The notes below the pieces were generated by a model. The model saw only the letters and a program-made list of their open reading frames with translations. It did no database searches and was not told the DNA's origin. A stretch of 64,000 nt of DNA from JANXQG01 sp964615095 (GTDB lineage Bacteria; Planctomycetota; Planctomycetia; Pirellulales; Thermoguttaceae): the NCBI GenBank assembly GCA_964615095.1, contig CAZTPX010000007.1, forward strand, positions 1 through 64,000, in the 5' to 3' direction. The position numbers were made by a program, and so were the translations under genes. Shown here piece by piece: positions 7,657 through 15,094 of the stretch (position 1 is its first letter; the number at the start of each line of letters is the position of its first letter).

Positions 7657-9823
7657 TGTTGAGGTCGCCGATCGCGACAAGGGATCAGCGCAAGCGAGTT
7701 GCCCCACCGTACCGTTTGGACTAAGGGCAACTTCAAAGATTCGAGACTTGCATCTTGATCGCCTGGCAATGGTGTATGTGCGGCAGTCATCGCCGCAACA
7801 AGTGTTGGAGAATCGCGAATCGCGCGAGCGACAATACGCTCTCGCGCAGTTCGCGCAACGATTGGGCTGGCCGGCGGAGCGTGTCGAAATCATCGATGAG
7901 GATCAAGGTCAGAGTGGCAAGACGGCCGACGATCGCACGGGTTTCCAGCGATTGATGACGGAGGTGAGCCTGAGCCATGTGGGCATGGTGCTGGGCTTGG
8001 AACTCAGTCGGTTGTCGAGGTCGAATAAGGACTGGCACCAACTCATCGACGTATGCGGTATATTCAACACATTGTTGTGCGATCAAGACGGAGTCTATGA
8101 TCCCCTGGACAGTAACGATCGCCTGCTGCTGGGCATGAAGGGAGCCATGAGCGAGTTCGAACTGGTGACATTGCGAAATCGCCTGCTTCGCGGCAGTCGC
8201 AACAAAGCGGAGCGTGGAGAGCTTTTCTTGTCTGTTCCCGTAGGATACTTCAAGACGCCCACGGGAGAAATCATCCAAGAACCCGACGAGCAGGCCAGGG
8301 GAATGATCCACTTGGTGTTCGAGAAGTTCCAGGAGCTCGGTTCCGCCTATGCGGTCTTTCGGTATCTGGTGGTGAATAATCTACAACTGGGGTTTCGTCG
8401 CCAGCGCGGTGGACGCGTCGGAGAACTGGAGTGGAAACCCGCGTCACCCAACCGCATTCTGTCGATCCTACGGCACCCCATCTACGCGGGCGCCTACGCC
8501 TACGGCCTACACCGCGGGGGAACGAGGAATCCGACAACGGGGCACACGGAAGGCGGAAAGTGGTTCGTGCCCCCGGAGGAACTGGCGGTGCTCATTCCGG
8601 ACCGGCTTGCCGCGTACATCTCCTGGGATCAATATCTGGCGCATCAGGAGCGGCTTAAACAGAATCGCTCGTTGTCTAACACGCGAGGCGTTCCAAGACG
8701 CGGTGATGCGCTGCTACCTGGCTTGGTTGTCTGCGGTAAGTGTGGTCGTCACATGGCGACGAAGTATCCGGGGGACAAGAAACCTTCGTATTACTGCGAG
8801 GAGTATTGGCGCACGGCTCTGAACGAGCCTTGCGGTCGCATCACCGCGAAGGCGCTGGACGACTTGGTGGCGCGTGAAGTGCTCCGCGCCCTGGAGCCGG
8901 CAGCGATCGACCTGAGCGTACGAGCCATCGAGAACGTCGAGCAAGAACGCAAACGCCTTCACGACCAATGGCGTCAAACGCTCGAACGCGCACAGCACGA
9001 GGTGGCCAAAGCGGAGCGACAGTACCATACCGTGGAGCCCGAGAACCGACTCGTTGCGCGAACGCTGGAGACGCGATGGGAAGATGCGTTGAAGAAACAG
9101 CGTCAGGTAGAAGAGAATTATCACCGGTTCCTTGCCCGACTGCCCGAGACACTGGGCAGCGCGGACCGACAGCGGATTCTGTCTCTTTCCGACAGCGTGG
9201 TCGCGCTCTGGCAAGCGTCTGGCACGTCGGCGCAGGATCGCAAACAGATCGTGCGTTGCGTGGTGGAACGGGTGGTCGTTGTGACCGATCGAGCGACGGA
9301 ACTCAATGAAATCACAATTGTGTGGCAGGGTGGCATGACAACGCAGCATCAGGTCACTCGCCCTGTCGGCTGCTACGAACAACTGAAGGACTACCGCCGC
9401 CTCACGGAACGAATTACGCAACTCCACCGAGAAGGGCTCCACCTCGCACAGATCGCCGAGAAGGTTAATGAAGAGGGGTTTGTGCCGCCGCGCCGCCGCG
9501 GCGTTTTTACGGAGGGCGGGATCGGGTCCTTGGTGCGGGAACTGGGGCTCGTGGGCGAACTGTTTCGCAAAGACCTTGTCGGAAAACACGAATGGTGGAT
9601 TCCCGACCTGGCACGAAAACTGGGAGTCATCGCAACAAAGATCCACTACTGGGCGAAGCAGGGATGGATCCACGCGCGTCGCACACCTTCCGGAAAGCAC
9701 TGGGTCGTGTGGGCTGATCGAGACGAGATTCGCCGGCTTCAGCAATTGGAAGAGCAGAAAAGCTCTTGGATCGCCGCCCGACGGCCGGATTTGATCATTC
9801 CGAAGAAGCGTTCGGCACGATAG
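7643..9823 (+). CDS. Large serine recombinase
   Basis: The 726-residue protein has a resolvase catalytic domain at the N-terminus: YVRQSSPQQV (catalytic Ser about residue 49), then EDQGQSGK, and LELSRLSRSNKDW. A recombinase domain (~residues 190-330) and a zinc ribbon (V-C-G-K-C-G-R-H-M ... Y-Y-C ... C-G) follow, then a coiled-coil-like segment (~430-480) and a C-terminal DNA-binding extension with a helix-turn-helix flavour (RKLGVIATKIHYWAKQGWIH). It should cut and rejoin DNA through a phosphoserine link and so move the nested element. The ATG at 7643 follows AGGAGGTGCACG, a strong ribosome site. Confidence 0.93.
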   Translation: MNARDVEVADRDKGSAQASCPTVPFGLRATSKIRDLHLDRLAMVYVRQSSPQQVLENRESRERQYALAQFAQRLGWPAERVEIIDEDQGQSGKTADDRTGFQRLMTEVSLSHVGMVLGLELSRLSRSNKDWHQLIDVCGIFNTLLCDQDGVYDPLDSNDRLLLGMKGAMSEFELVTLRNRLLRGSRNKAERGELFLSVPVGYFKTPTGEIIQEPDEQARGMIHLVFEKFQELGSAYAVFRYLVVNNLQLGFRRQRGGRVGELEWKPASPNRILSILRHPIYAGAYAYGLHRGGTRNPTTGHTEGGKWFVPPEELAVLIPDRLAAYISWDQYLAHQERLKQNRSLSNTRGVPRRGDALLPGLVVCGKCGRHMATKYPGDKKPSYYCEEYWRTALNEPCGRITAKALDDLVAREVLRALEPAAIDLSVRAIENVEQERKRLHDQWRQTLERAQHEVAKAERQYHTVEPENRLVARTLETRWEDALKKQRQVEENYHRFLARLPETLGSADRQRILSLSDSVVALWQASGTSAQDRKQIVRCVVERVVVVTDRATELNEITIVWQGGMTTQHQVTRPVGCYEQLKDYRRLTERITQLHREGLHLAQIAEKVNEEGFVPPRRRGVFTEGGIGSLVRELGLVGELFRKDLVGKHEWWIPDLARKLGVIATKIHYWAKQGWIHARRTPSGKHWVVWADRDEIRRLQQLEEQKSSWIAARRPDLIIPKKRSAR

Positions 9824-9918
9824 CTTAAGAAGTAATGTTTCCGCAGCCAGGTCCTGCAGGACCGCATGAAATTCCTGTAACGAGGCAAAAACAAGGGTAC
9901 TGTGATGCCAAGCTCAAG

Positions 9919-10086
9919 CGGCTTGAGCTTGGAACTTTTGAGGTGCCGAAACCAGCGATGGCAGTGCGTGAGGACGGCTCACCTTCGTCCGCCGGAATCG
10001 AGATGCGACTCAGCGATCTGACGCTGATCTTGGAAGGCATCGACTTGGCGAGTGTGAGACGGCGTCCACGCTGGCGTCGTGCATGA
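9919..10086 (+). pseudogene. tnpB: IS66 tnpB, 3' part (interrupted)
   Basis: The last 55 codons of TnpB resume here: RLELGTFEVPKP, then M-R-L-S-D-L-T-L-I-L-E-G-I-D-L-A-S-V-R-R-R, the standard IS66 TnpB C-terminus. It is in the frame expected from the 5' part at 7124-7330. No start or ribosome site of its own is seen. Confidence 0.9.
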
Positions 10087-10150
10087 CGCCATCCCGAAAA
10101 AATTTCGATACCGACAGAACCAAATCGCTGTGTCCAGCGTATGACTGTGC

Positions 10151-11887
10151 ATGGAAGAAGGATGTCCATCTCTTGTCGATCAACTGGCGACCTGCCAGCA
10201 ACGGATTCGCGACCTGGAGCAGACAACTGCGGATCAGCAGGCCGTCATCGCCCAGCAGCAGGAGACCATTGCACATCAGGCGACGGTTATCGCCCAGCAA
10301 CAAGAGATGGCTGCCACATACCAGGAGCAACTGGCGAAGGCCGCCGAGCAACTGCGATTCTTCAAGCGGGCGATGTTCGGCCAACGCCGCGAGCGGTACG
10401 CTCCCTCGCCCGACCAGACCTTGCTGTTCGTGCCCGAAGCCATCGAAGGGCTGGAGGCCAAGCAGGAGACCACTCAGCCAGACACCGATGCGGATTCGCC
10501 GCCGCCTCGGGCCAAGCGAAAGCCGCGACGACCGAGGATCGAGTTTCCGCAATTCTGGGAACACCGGCAGATCAAGTATCCGTTGCCACCGGAGGAATTG
10601 CCTTGTGGTTGCTGTGGCGTCGAGCGGGTCATCATCCACACCCACGTCACGAAGCGGGCGGAGATGGAAGAGGCAAAGATATACGTGGTCGAAGAAGTGC
10701 GGTTCACTTACGGCTGTTCCCACTGCCACGACGGCTCGCAGATGCAGACCACCGAGAGGCCGCCGCAGGCCGTGGAGAAAAGCCCCTTCGGGCCAAGCAT
10801 CCTGGCCTCGCTGGTGACGTGGAAGTTCCTACATCACCTGCCAGTCTATCGGCAGCAAGAATTGTTGCTTGGTCCGCTGAAGCGGTGGCTGTCGCGGGCA
10901 CTGCTCTGCGGGTTGTTGAGTCGGACGGCTCAGGCTTTGCGGCCTTTGGAACGATTGATTCACGAGCAGGTGCTTGCCAGCATCGTCATCAACGCCGACG
11001 AAACGGAGGTGAAGATGCTCAAGCCGGGCAACGGCAAGGCGATCACGGGATACCTCAGCGGTTATGCCGGGGATGCGGATCATCGCTACGTTTTCTACGA
11101 CTTCCGGCCCAGCTGCAGTCGCGACGGGCCGAGGGAAGTCTTGGGTGATTATCGTGGTTATCTTCAAACGGACGGCTACATCGTCTACACCTCGCTCGTG
11201 CGCGAGGCGGCAGGTCGCCTTGTGGACGTTGCCTGCTGGGCACATGGTCGGCGGGGCTTCGAGGAAGCAATTCCGGCGACCAGCCACCCGCTCGTCCACG
11301 AAGCCATGATCTGGACGCAGCAGCTTTACGACATCGAGGATCGTGCCAAGGAGATGTCGCCAGACGATCGCCGGGCATTACGCCAAGCCGAGGCGTTGCC
11401 GATTCTGGCGAGGATGAAGGCCCGTTTCGATGAAGTGCGGCCCACGTTGCGTCCCACGGCAAAGCTGGCCGAGGCGATCGACTACGTGCTGAACCGCTGG
11501 GATGCCTTCGTCCGGTATACTGGCGACGGAAGGATTGCAATAGATAACAACGTAATTGAGCGGCTGCTGCGGCCCGTCGCCGTTGGCCGCAAGAATTACC
11601 TGTTTTTCGGAAGCGAGCATGGCGGTCAGACGGCTGCAACGCTCTACACGCTGGTGCAAAGTGCCCGGCGGAACTGCGTGGACGTGTGGCCTTACCTGAC
11701 CGACGTGCTGCGCCGGATCGCGGCCATTGCCCCTGGCGACACCGCCACCTTGGAAGCCCTGCTGCCGGATCGCTGGCTGGCCGCACATCCTGAGCATCGG
11801 CTGGAACAGCGGAAGGAAGAATCCCGCGAGGCCCAGGCCCGCCGTCGCCGGAAGCGTGCCGCTCGTCGGCTTGCCGCCGCCCAATAG
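10151..11887 (+). CDS. tnpC: IS66-family transposase TnpC (DDE)
   Basis: The 578-residue transposase begins with a Gln-rich coiled coil (residues 8-70), the R-R-E-R-Y DNA-binding segment, and a Cys cluster (Cys152, Cys154, Cys155, Cys189, Cys192) matching the IS66 zinc-binding domain. The DDE catalytic residues are visible as Asp283 (INADETEVK), Asp341 (LQTDGYIVY) and Glu470 (IDNNVIER). The insertion domain between them has C-W-A-H-G-R-R. The protein ends in an unusual Arg/Lys-rich tail (~545-578). It appears intact, so it could act in trans even if tnpB is broken. About 160 bp of spacer separate it from the DGR target gene. Confidence 0.95.
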   Translation: MEEGCPSLVDQLATCQQRIRDLEQTTADQQAVIAQQQETIAHQATVIAQQQEMAATYQEQLAKAAEQLRFFKRAMFGQRRERYAPSPDQTLLFVPEAIEGLEAKQETTQPDTDADSPPPRAKRKPRRPRIEFPQFWEHRQIKYPLPPEELPCGCCGVERVIIHTHVTKRAEMEEAKIYVVEEVRFTYGCSHCHDGSQMQTTERPPQAVEKSPFGPSILASLVTWKFLHHLPVYRQQELLLGPLKRWLSRALLCGLLSRTAQALRPLERLIHEQVLASIVINADETEVKMLKPGNGKAITGYLSGYAGDADHRYVFYDFRPSCSRDGPREVLGDYRGYLQTDGYIVYTSLVREAAGRLVDVACWAHGRRGFEEAIPATSHPLVHEAMIWTQQLYDIEDRAKEMSPDDRRALRQAEALPILARMKARFDEVRPTLRPTAKLAEAIDYVLNRWDAFVRYTGDGRIAIDNNVIERLLRPVAVGRKNYLFFGSEHGGQTAATLYTLVQSARRNCVDVWPYLTDVLRRIAAIAPGDTATLEALLPDRWLAAHPEHRLEQRKEESREAQARRRRKRAARRLAAAQ

Positions 11888-12046
11888 GCGGCTTTTCCAG
11901 GGACTCTTCCCAGTGTACGGCGGCCGCGATAAAATCAGGGCGAGTTGCGTTTGCTCAAGATTCCCGCCATTCGGCAGGTCCATTGGCCGTCGTGGTTCGG
12001 CGTGAGCATCGCCAGGCCAGTAAAGTCTTTTATGGGAGGACAGGTT

Positions 12047-13045
12047 ATGAGAAACTTCGTGGTTGGGTGCATCGTGCTTTTCGCAACGGCGGCCACCGCT
12101 TTCAGTGAGACGAAAGAGCCGCCCAAGAAGGCTGCGGTGGACTTGGGCGGTGGGGTGAAGATGGAATTGGTTCTCATCCCGGCGGGGGAGTTCAAGATGG
12201 GCAGCGGCGAATCGGCGGAGGAGACGGCTGTCTTCTTCAAGAAGAACTACGGCATGGATTTTCTCACGGCGGATTCCTTCAAGGACGAGCACCCGCAGCA
12301 TCGCGTGCGGATCACGAAACCGTTCTACCTGGGTGCCTATCATGTCACACGGGGCCAGTTTCGTCAGTTCGTCAAGGATTCGGGCTACAAGACGGACGCG
12401 GAGAAGGGAGACAATCCGGGGGCCTATGGATGGGACGCCAAGAAGAAGACGTTCGATTTCAACAAGGATTACTCTTGGCGGAACGCGGGCTTCGAGCAGA
12501 CCGACGAACACCCGGTGGTCAACGTAAGCTGGAACGATGCGGTGGCCTTCTGCAAATGGCTCAGCAAGAAGGAGGGCAAGACCTATCGGCTGCCAACCGA
12601 GGCCGAGTGGGAATACGCCTGTCGGGCCGGAACGACGACGCGGTACTCCAGCGGCGACGATCCCGAGACGCTGGCCAAGGTGGCGAACGTGGCCGACGCG
12701 ACAGCCAGGGCGAAGTTCCCGGACTGGAAGTGGACGATCAAGGCCAGCGACGGCTACGTGTTCACGGCTCCGGTGGGAAAGTTCAAGCCCAATGCCTTCG
12801 GATTGTACGATATGCACGGCAACGCCTGGCAGTGGTGTGCGGATTGGTATGACGCGGACTACTATACGAAGTCGCCGACGGACGATCCAACGGGGCCTTC
12901 GGGGGGCTCGGACCGCGTGAGCCGGGGCGGGAGCTGGATCAACGGCGCCTGGTACTGCCGTTCGGCGGGCCGCTACTCCCGCGAGCCTGGGTTCCGCGTC
13001 ATCATCCTGGGCTTCCGTGCCTCCCTAGTTCCGGCGGACAAGTAA
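12047..13045 (+). CDS. DGR target: secreted formylglycine-generating-enzyme-like C-type-lectin-fold protein
   Basis: The 332-residue protein has a signal peptide (MRNFVVGCIVLFATAATAFS) and a full FGE-sulfatase/SUMF1-type domain: LIPAGEFKMGS, H-R-V-R-I-T-K-P-F-Y-L-G, P-V-V-N-V-S-W-N-D-A-V-A-F-C, R-L-P-T-E-A-E-W-E-Y-A-C-R-A-G, N-A-F-G-L-Y-D-M-H-G-N-A-W-Q-W-C. DGR targets often use this fold as a display scaffold, not as an enzyme. The last ~45 residues (286-327) are the variable repeat; changed positions are Asp, Ser, Ile, Gly, Trp, Tyr, Gly, Tyr, Ser, Arg, Phe, Val, Ile, Ile where the template has mostly Asn. ATG 12047 has a good ribosome site (GGGAGG). The product is probably exported and binds variable ligands. 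Confidence 0.93.
   Translation: MRNFVVGCIVLFATAATAFSETKEPPKKAAVDLGGGVKMELVLIPAGEFKMGSGESAEETAVFFKKNYGMDFLTADSFKDEHPQHRVRITKPFYLGAYHVTRGQFRQFVKDSGYKTDAEKGDNPGAYGWDAKKKTFDFNKDYSWRNAGFEQTDEHPVVNVSWNDAVAFCKWLSKKEGKTYRLPTEAEWEYACRAGTTTRYSSGDDPETLAKVANVADATARAKFPDWKWTIKASDGYVFTAPVGKFKPNAFGLYDMHGNAWQWCADWYDADYYTKSPTDDPTGPSGGSDRVSRGGSWINGAWYCRSAGRYSREPGFRVIILGFRASLVPADK
12902..13028 (+). repeat. DGR variable repeat (VR)
   Basis: These 127 bp align without gaps to the template repeat at 14680-14806. There are 20 differences and all are at template adenines (A to G, T or C). The invariant 3' end ctgggcttccgtgcctccct marks the likely initiation-of-mutagenic-homing side. Confidence 0.95.
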
Positions 13046-13219
13046 GGTGAGCGAGCGAAGCCGGTGCGCAGTCCGAGCGTAGGCCCGAAGCGCAGCCGGG
13101 CCGTAGCCGGGCAAGCACAGGCGGAGTGAGTGAACCGTGCAGAACAAGGTGTTCCTCAGTCCAGGGCGAAGCCCTGGCGAAGTTTGGTCGGCGTATTGTT
13201 CACCTGAGCAAAGTGCGAA
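13046..13219. other. Spacer between DGR target and accessory gene with small hairpins
   Basis: No gene is seen. The spacer has short stem-loops, for example ccagggc-gaa-gccctgg at 13161-13177 and gcccg...cgggc just after the target stop. DGRs commonly have a hairpin downstream of VR that aids homing; which of these serves is not clear. Confidence 0.4.
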
Positions 13220-13275
13220 ATGCAGTTTAAGTTATTTACGATCCCGGCGACGGGGATGCGGGAGCGGAGGAGGAA

Positions 13276-13692
13276 TTGAACCGCTTCCTGCGGTCGAATC
13301 GCGCCGTCTCCGTGCAGAAGGAGTTGATCGAGAACGGCGACACGCCTTGCTGGTGCTTCTGCGTGGAGTATCTGTTGAACGGCCCATTACCGGAGGGAAA
13401 AGCGGGGGGCCGCGCGCGTGTGGACTACAAAGAGATCCTCTCGGCGGACGATTTTGGGGTGTTCGTCCGCTTGCGGGAGGCCCGCAAGGAGTTGGCTGCG
13501 AAGGAAGCGATCCCGGTTTACGCCGTCTGCACCAACGAACACCTGGCCGAGATGGCCAAGAACCGCGCCGCCACGATAGCCGACCTGAAGACGATCAACG
13601 GGTTTGGGGACGCCAAGGCCGACAAGTACGGGGAAGCTTTCCTCGCGGTGGTCCGAGAAGGGATTGGGCACAAGGATGAAACGGGCGGGTGA
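13276..13692 (+). CDS. DGR accessory protein with HRDC domain, N-terminus probably frameshifted
   Basis: The open frame gives 138 residues. The C-terminal ~75 residues form an HRDC-like helical domain (REARKELAAKEAIPVYAVCTN ... TINGFGDAKADKYGEAFL), a nucleic-acid-binding module known beside DGR reverse transcriptases that lack Avd. The first half (V-Q-K-E-L-I-E-N-G-D ... W-C-F-C-V-E-Y-L) fits the DGR-associated family. The TTG at 13276 follows GGAGGAGG, but the expected N-terminus (MQFKLFTIPATG) is encoded from ATG 13220 in another frame and would join at the GGGG run at 13252-13255. One lost G or a -1 slip explains this. The gene overlaps the reverse transcriptase start by 17 bp. Confidence 0.75.
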   Translation: MNRFLRSNRAVSVQKELIENGDTPCWCFCVEYLLNGPLPEGKAGGRARVDYKEILSADDFGVFVRLREARKELAAKEAIPVYAVCTNEHLAEMAKNRAATIADLKTINGFGDAKADKYGEAFLAVVREGIGHKDETGG

Positions 13693-14698
13693 GCTTATCG
13701 AACGCATCGCCAATGCCGACAACCTGCGGCTGGCGTTTTGGAAAGCCTCCCGAGGCAAGCGGGCGAAGGCGGAGGTCCTTCGCTTTCGTGCCGATCTGGA
13801 TGCGCGGCTGCGTATCCTGCGCGAGAAACTGTTCTCCGCCTCCGTGGCCTGGGGACCCTACCGAACGTTCAAGGTCTACGACCCGAAGGAGCGAATGATC
13901 TGCGTCGCCCCCTTCCGCGACCGCGTGGCGCAGCACGCGATCATCAACGTCGTGGAGCCCCACTTCGAGTCGTACCAGATTCACGACAGCTACGCCTGCC
14001 GAAGAGGCAAGGGGTTGGACGGAGCCATCGCTCGGGCAGTTTGCTTCTCCCGGCCCGGAGACTGGTACTTGAAGATGGACGTGCGGAAATACTTCGACAG
14101 CATCCATCACGGGGTACTGAAGAGGTTACTGCGCCGCCGGTTCAAGGACCCCGCGCTGCTGGCCCTTTTGGACGGCGTCATCAACAGCTACGCGGCGTCG
14201 CCGGGCCGGGGCGTACCGATCGGGAACCTCACCAGCCAGTTCTTTGCCAATCACTACCTGGCCACCCTCGATCATCGCCTGAAGGAAATCATGCACTGCC
14301 GACGCTACGTGCGTTATATGGACGACTTCGTCGTGTGGGACTCGGAGAAGGGTCGCTTGCGACAAGTCGGGCATGTAATCGCTGGATTCCTCGGCGACAC
14401 GCTCAGGCTGGACTTGAAGCCGGTCTGCTTGAACAAGTGCTCTTGCGGCATGACCTTCCTGGGCTACCGTGTGTATCCGGGGCATGTCCGGCTGGCCGCA
14501 CGAAGCCGAAGCCGCTTCCGCCGCAATCTGGCCCAGTACCACGACAACTACATGAGCGGTCGATGGACGGAAGATGAAGTCGCCCAGCACGCGGAGCCGC
14601 TCGTGGCATTCGTGCGGCGGGCGGAAAGCATGACATTCCGCCACCGCGTCGTTGAAAGCATCGAGGGGTCTTGTCCGAAGGAGGCTCGAACCGCGTGA
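13676..14698 (+). CDS. DGR reverse transcriptase
   Basis: The 340-residue protein has the reverse-transcriptase fingers/palm: R-T-F-K-V-Y-D-P-K-E-R near residue 63, K-M-D-V-R-K-Y-F-D-S (catalytic Asp135), the DGR-type motif G-V-P-I-G-N-L-T-S-Q-F-F-A-N (179-192) and Y-M-D-D (214-217). C-terminal F-L-G-Y-R-V-Y-P is also typical. It lacks an endonuclease, as DGR enzymes do. It copies TR-derived RNA with adenine-directed errors. ATG 13676 is chosen because MKRAGELIERI matches the family N-terminus; an in-frame GTG at 13604 lies inside the accessory gene. The stop codon (14696-14698) falls inside the template repeat, so gene end and TR overlap by 19 bp. Confidence 0.95.
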   Translation: MKRAGELIERIANADNLRLAFWKASRGKRAKAEVLRFRADLDARLRILREKLFSASVAWGPYRTFKVYDPKERMICVAPFRDRVAQHAIINVVEPHFESYQIHDSYACRRGKGLDGAIARAVCFSRPGDWYLKMDVRKYFDSIHHGVLKRLLRRRFKDPALLALLDGVINSYAASPGRGVPIGNLTSQFFANHYLATLDHRLKEIMHCRRYVRYMDDFVVWDSEKGRLRQVGHVIAGFLGDTLRLDLKPVCLNKCSCGMTFLGYRVYPGHVRLAARSRSRFRRNLAQYHDNYMSGRWTEDEVAQHAEPLVAFVRRAESMTFRHRVVESIEGSCPKEARTA

Positions 14699-14806
14699 AC
14701 CGGGGCGGGAGCTGGAACAACGACGCCAGGAACTGCCGTTCGGCGAACCGCAACAACAACGAGCCTGGGAACCGCAACAACAACCTGGGCTTCCGTGCCT
14801 CCCTAG
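14680..14806 (+). repeat. DGR template repeat (TR)
   Basis: 127 bp, gap-free match to the VR. It is dense in AAC codons (13 in the VR reading frame: W-N-N-D, N-R-N-N-N-E-P-G-N-R-N-N-N), the hallmark design that lets adenine mutagenesis reach many residues. It contains 32 adenines, of which 20 differ in the VR; no non-adenine base differs. It overlaps the 3' end of the reverse-transcriptase gene. Confidence 0.95.
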
Positions 14807-14892
14807 CTCGACGGAAATTGGAACACGTCCGCCGAACAGGACAAGGTCCCGCCCCCGACCCGGCCAGTGCCGGATCGGGGCAAAACCGCAAG

Positions 14893-14945
14893 GCCCGGCG
14901 GGTCTGGTAGGGTCTCTGGAAAGAGGCTCGAAGGCCCCGCCGGGC
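14893..14945 (+). terminator. Hairpin terminator after the template repeat
   Basis: gcccggcggg (14893-14902) pairs with cccgccgggc (14936-14945); a short attttct run follows. It would end the transcript that carries the reverse transcriptase and template RNA. Confidence 0.6.
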
Positions 14946-15064
14946 ATTTTCTATAGAGTTCGGCGGGAAGTCCTGGGAACCACGCCACCGCCGTCGCTCT
15001 TGCCCGTCTCGATTATCGCGACTTGCAGTGTGGCCCGGCAGCGGAGTTGGGGCTGCGATAGGCA

Positions 15065-15086
15065 CTGCCGATTCTTTGACGCTTAC
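15065..15086 (-). repeat. IS66 right terminal inverted repeat
   Basis: Read on the minus strand it begins GTAAGCGTCAAAGAATCG, matching the left end at 18 of 22 positions. It is followed directly by the second copy of the target octamer. Confidence 0.9.
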
Positions 15087-15094
15087 GAATCTAC
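15087..15094 (+). repeat. Right 8-bp target site duplication of the IS66 element
   Basis: GAATCTAC, identical to 6674-6681. Confidence 0.93.

Larger units (their letters stand above)
7331..9918 (+). mobile_element. Serine-recombinase element nested in tnpB (~2.6 kb)
   Basis: The insertion boundaries come from where TnpB homology stops (7330) and resumes (9919). The tetranucleotide CAAG occurs at both edges (7327-7330 and 9915-9918) and may be a short target duplication or recombination core. No terminal inverted repeats are evident, as expected for elements moved by large serine recombinases. The element carries a promoter, a small open frame and a 726-residue recombinase, all on the plus strand. 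Exact ends could shift by up to 4 bases because of the shared CAAG. Confidence 0.8.
12047..14806 (+). other. Diversity-generating retroelement cassette
   Basis: Target gene with variable repeat (12047-13045, VR 12902-13028), HRDC-like accessory gene (about 13220-13692), reverse transcriptase (13676-14698) and template repeat (14680-14806) stand in one plus-strand array. This is the canonical DGR arrangement: RNA copied from the TR is reverse-transcribed with errors at adenines and replaces the VR. All 20 VR/TR differences lie at TR adenines. The cassette lies wholly between IS66 tnpC and the right IS66 end, so it travels as passenger cargo. Confidence 0.95.
6682..15086 (+). mobile_element. 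IS66-family composite element carrying a DGR (8405 bp)
   Basis: Both ends start with the IS66-type terminus GTAA(C/G)CGTCAA. The two 22-bp terminal repeats (6682-6703 and 15065-15086 inverted) match at 18 of 22 positions. The flanks carry a perfect 8-bp target duplication GAATCTAC at 6674-6681 and 15087-15094, the duplication length known for IS66. Joining the flanks restores the HAF sequence without a gap. Contents in order: tnpA, tnpB (split by a nested serine-recombinase element), tnpC, then a diversity-generating retroelement between tnpC and the right end. The near-perfect identity of the interrupted HAF copy to its intact parent suggests a recent insertion. Whether the element can still move is uncertain because tnpB is disrupted. 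Confidence 0.92.

Noticed and set aside
11378..12817. A 479-codon minus-strand open frame spanning tnpC and the DGR target
   Set aside because: It crosses two well-supported plus-strand genes and has no recognisable domain.
12047..13045. DGR target gene as the sulfatase-activating enzyme for the local sulfatase
   Set aside because: The protein has a VR and sits in a DGR cassette on a transposon; the fold similarity alone does not show FGE activity.
14671..14910. Short open frame over the template repeat as a protein gene
   Set aside because: The reading is simply the TR in the target frame plus spacer; TRs act as RNA templates and this frame has no ribosome site.
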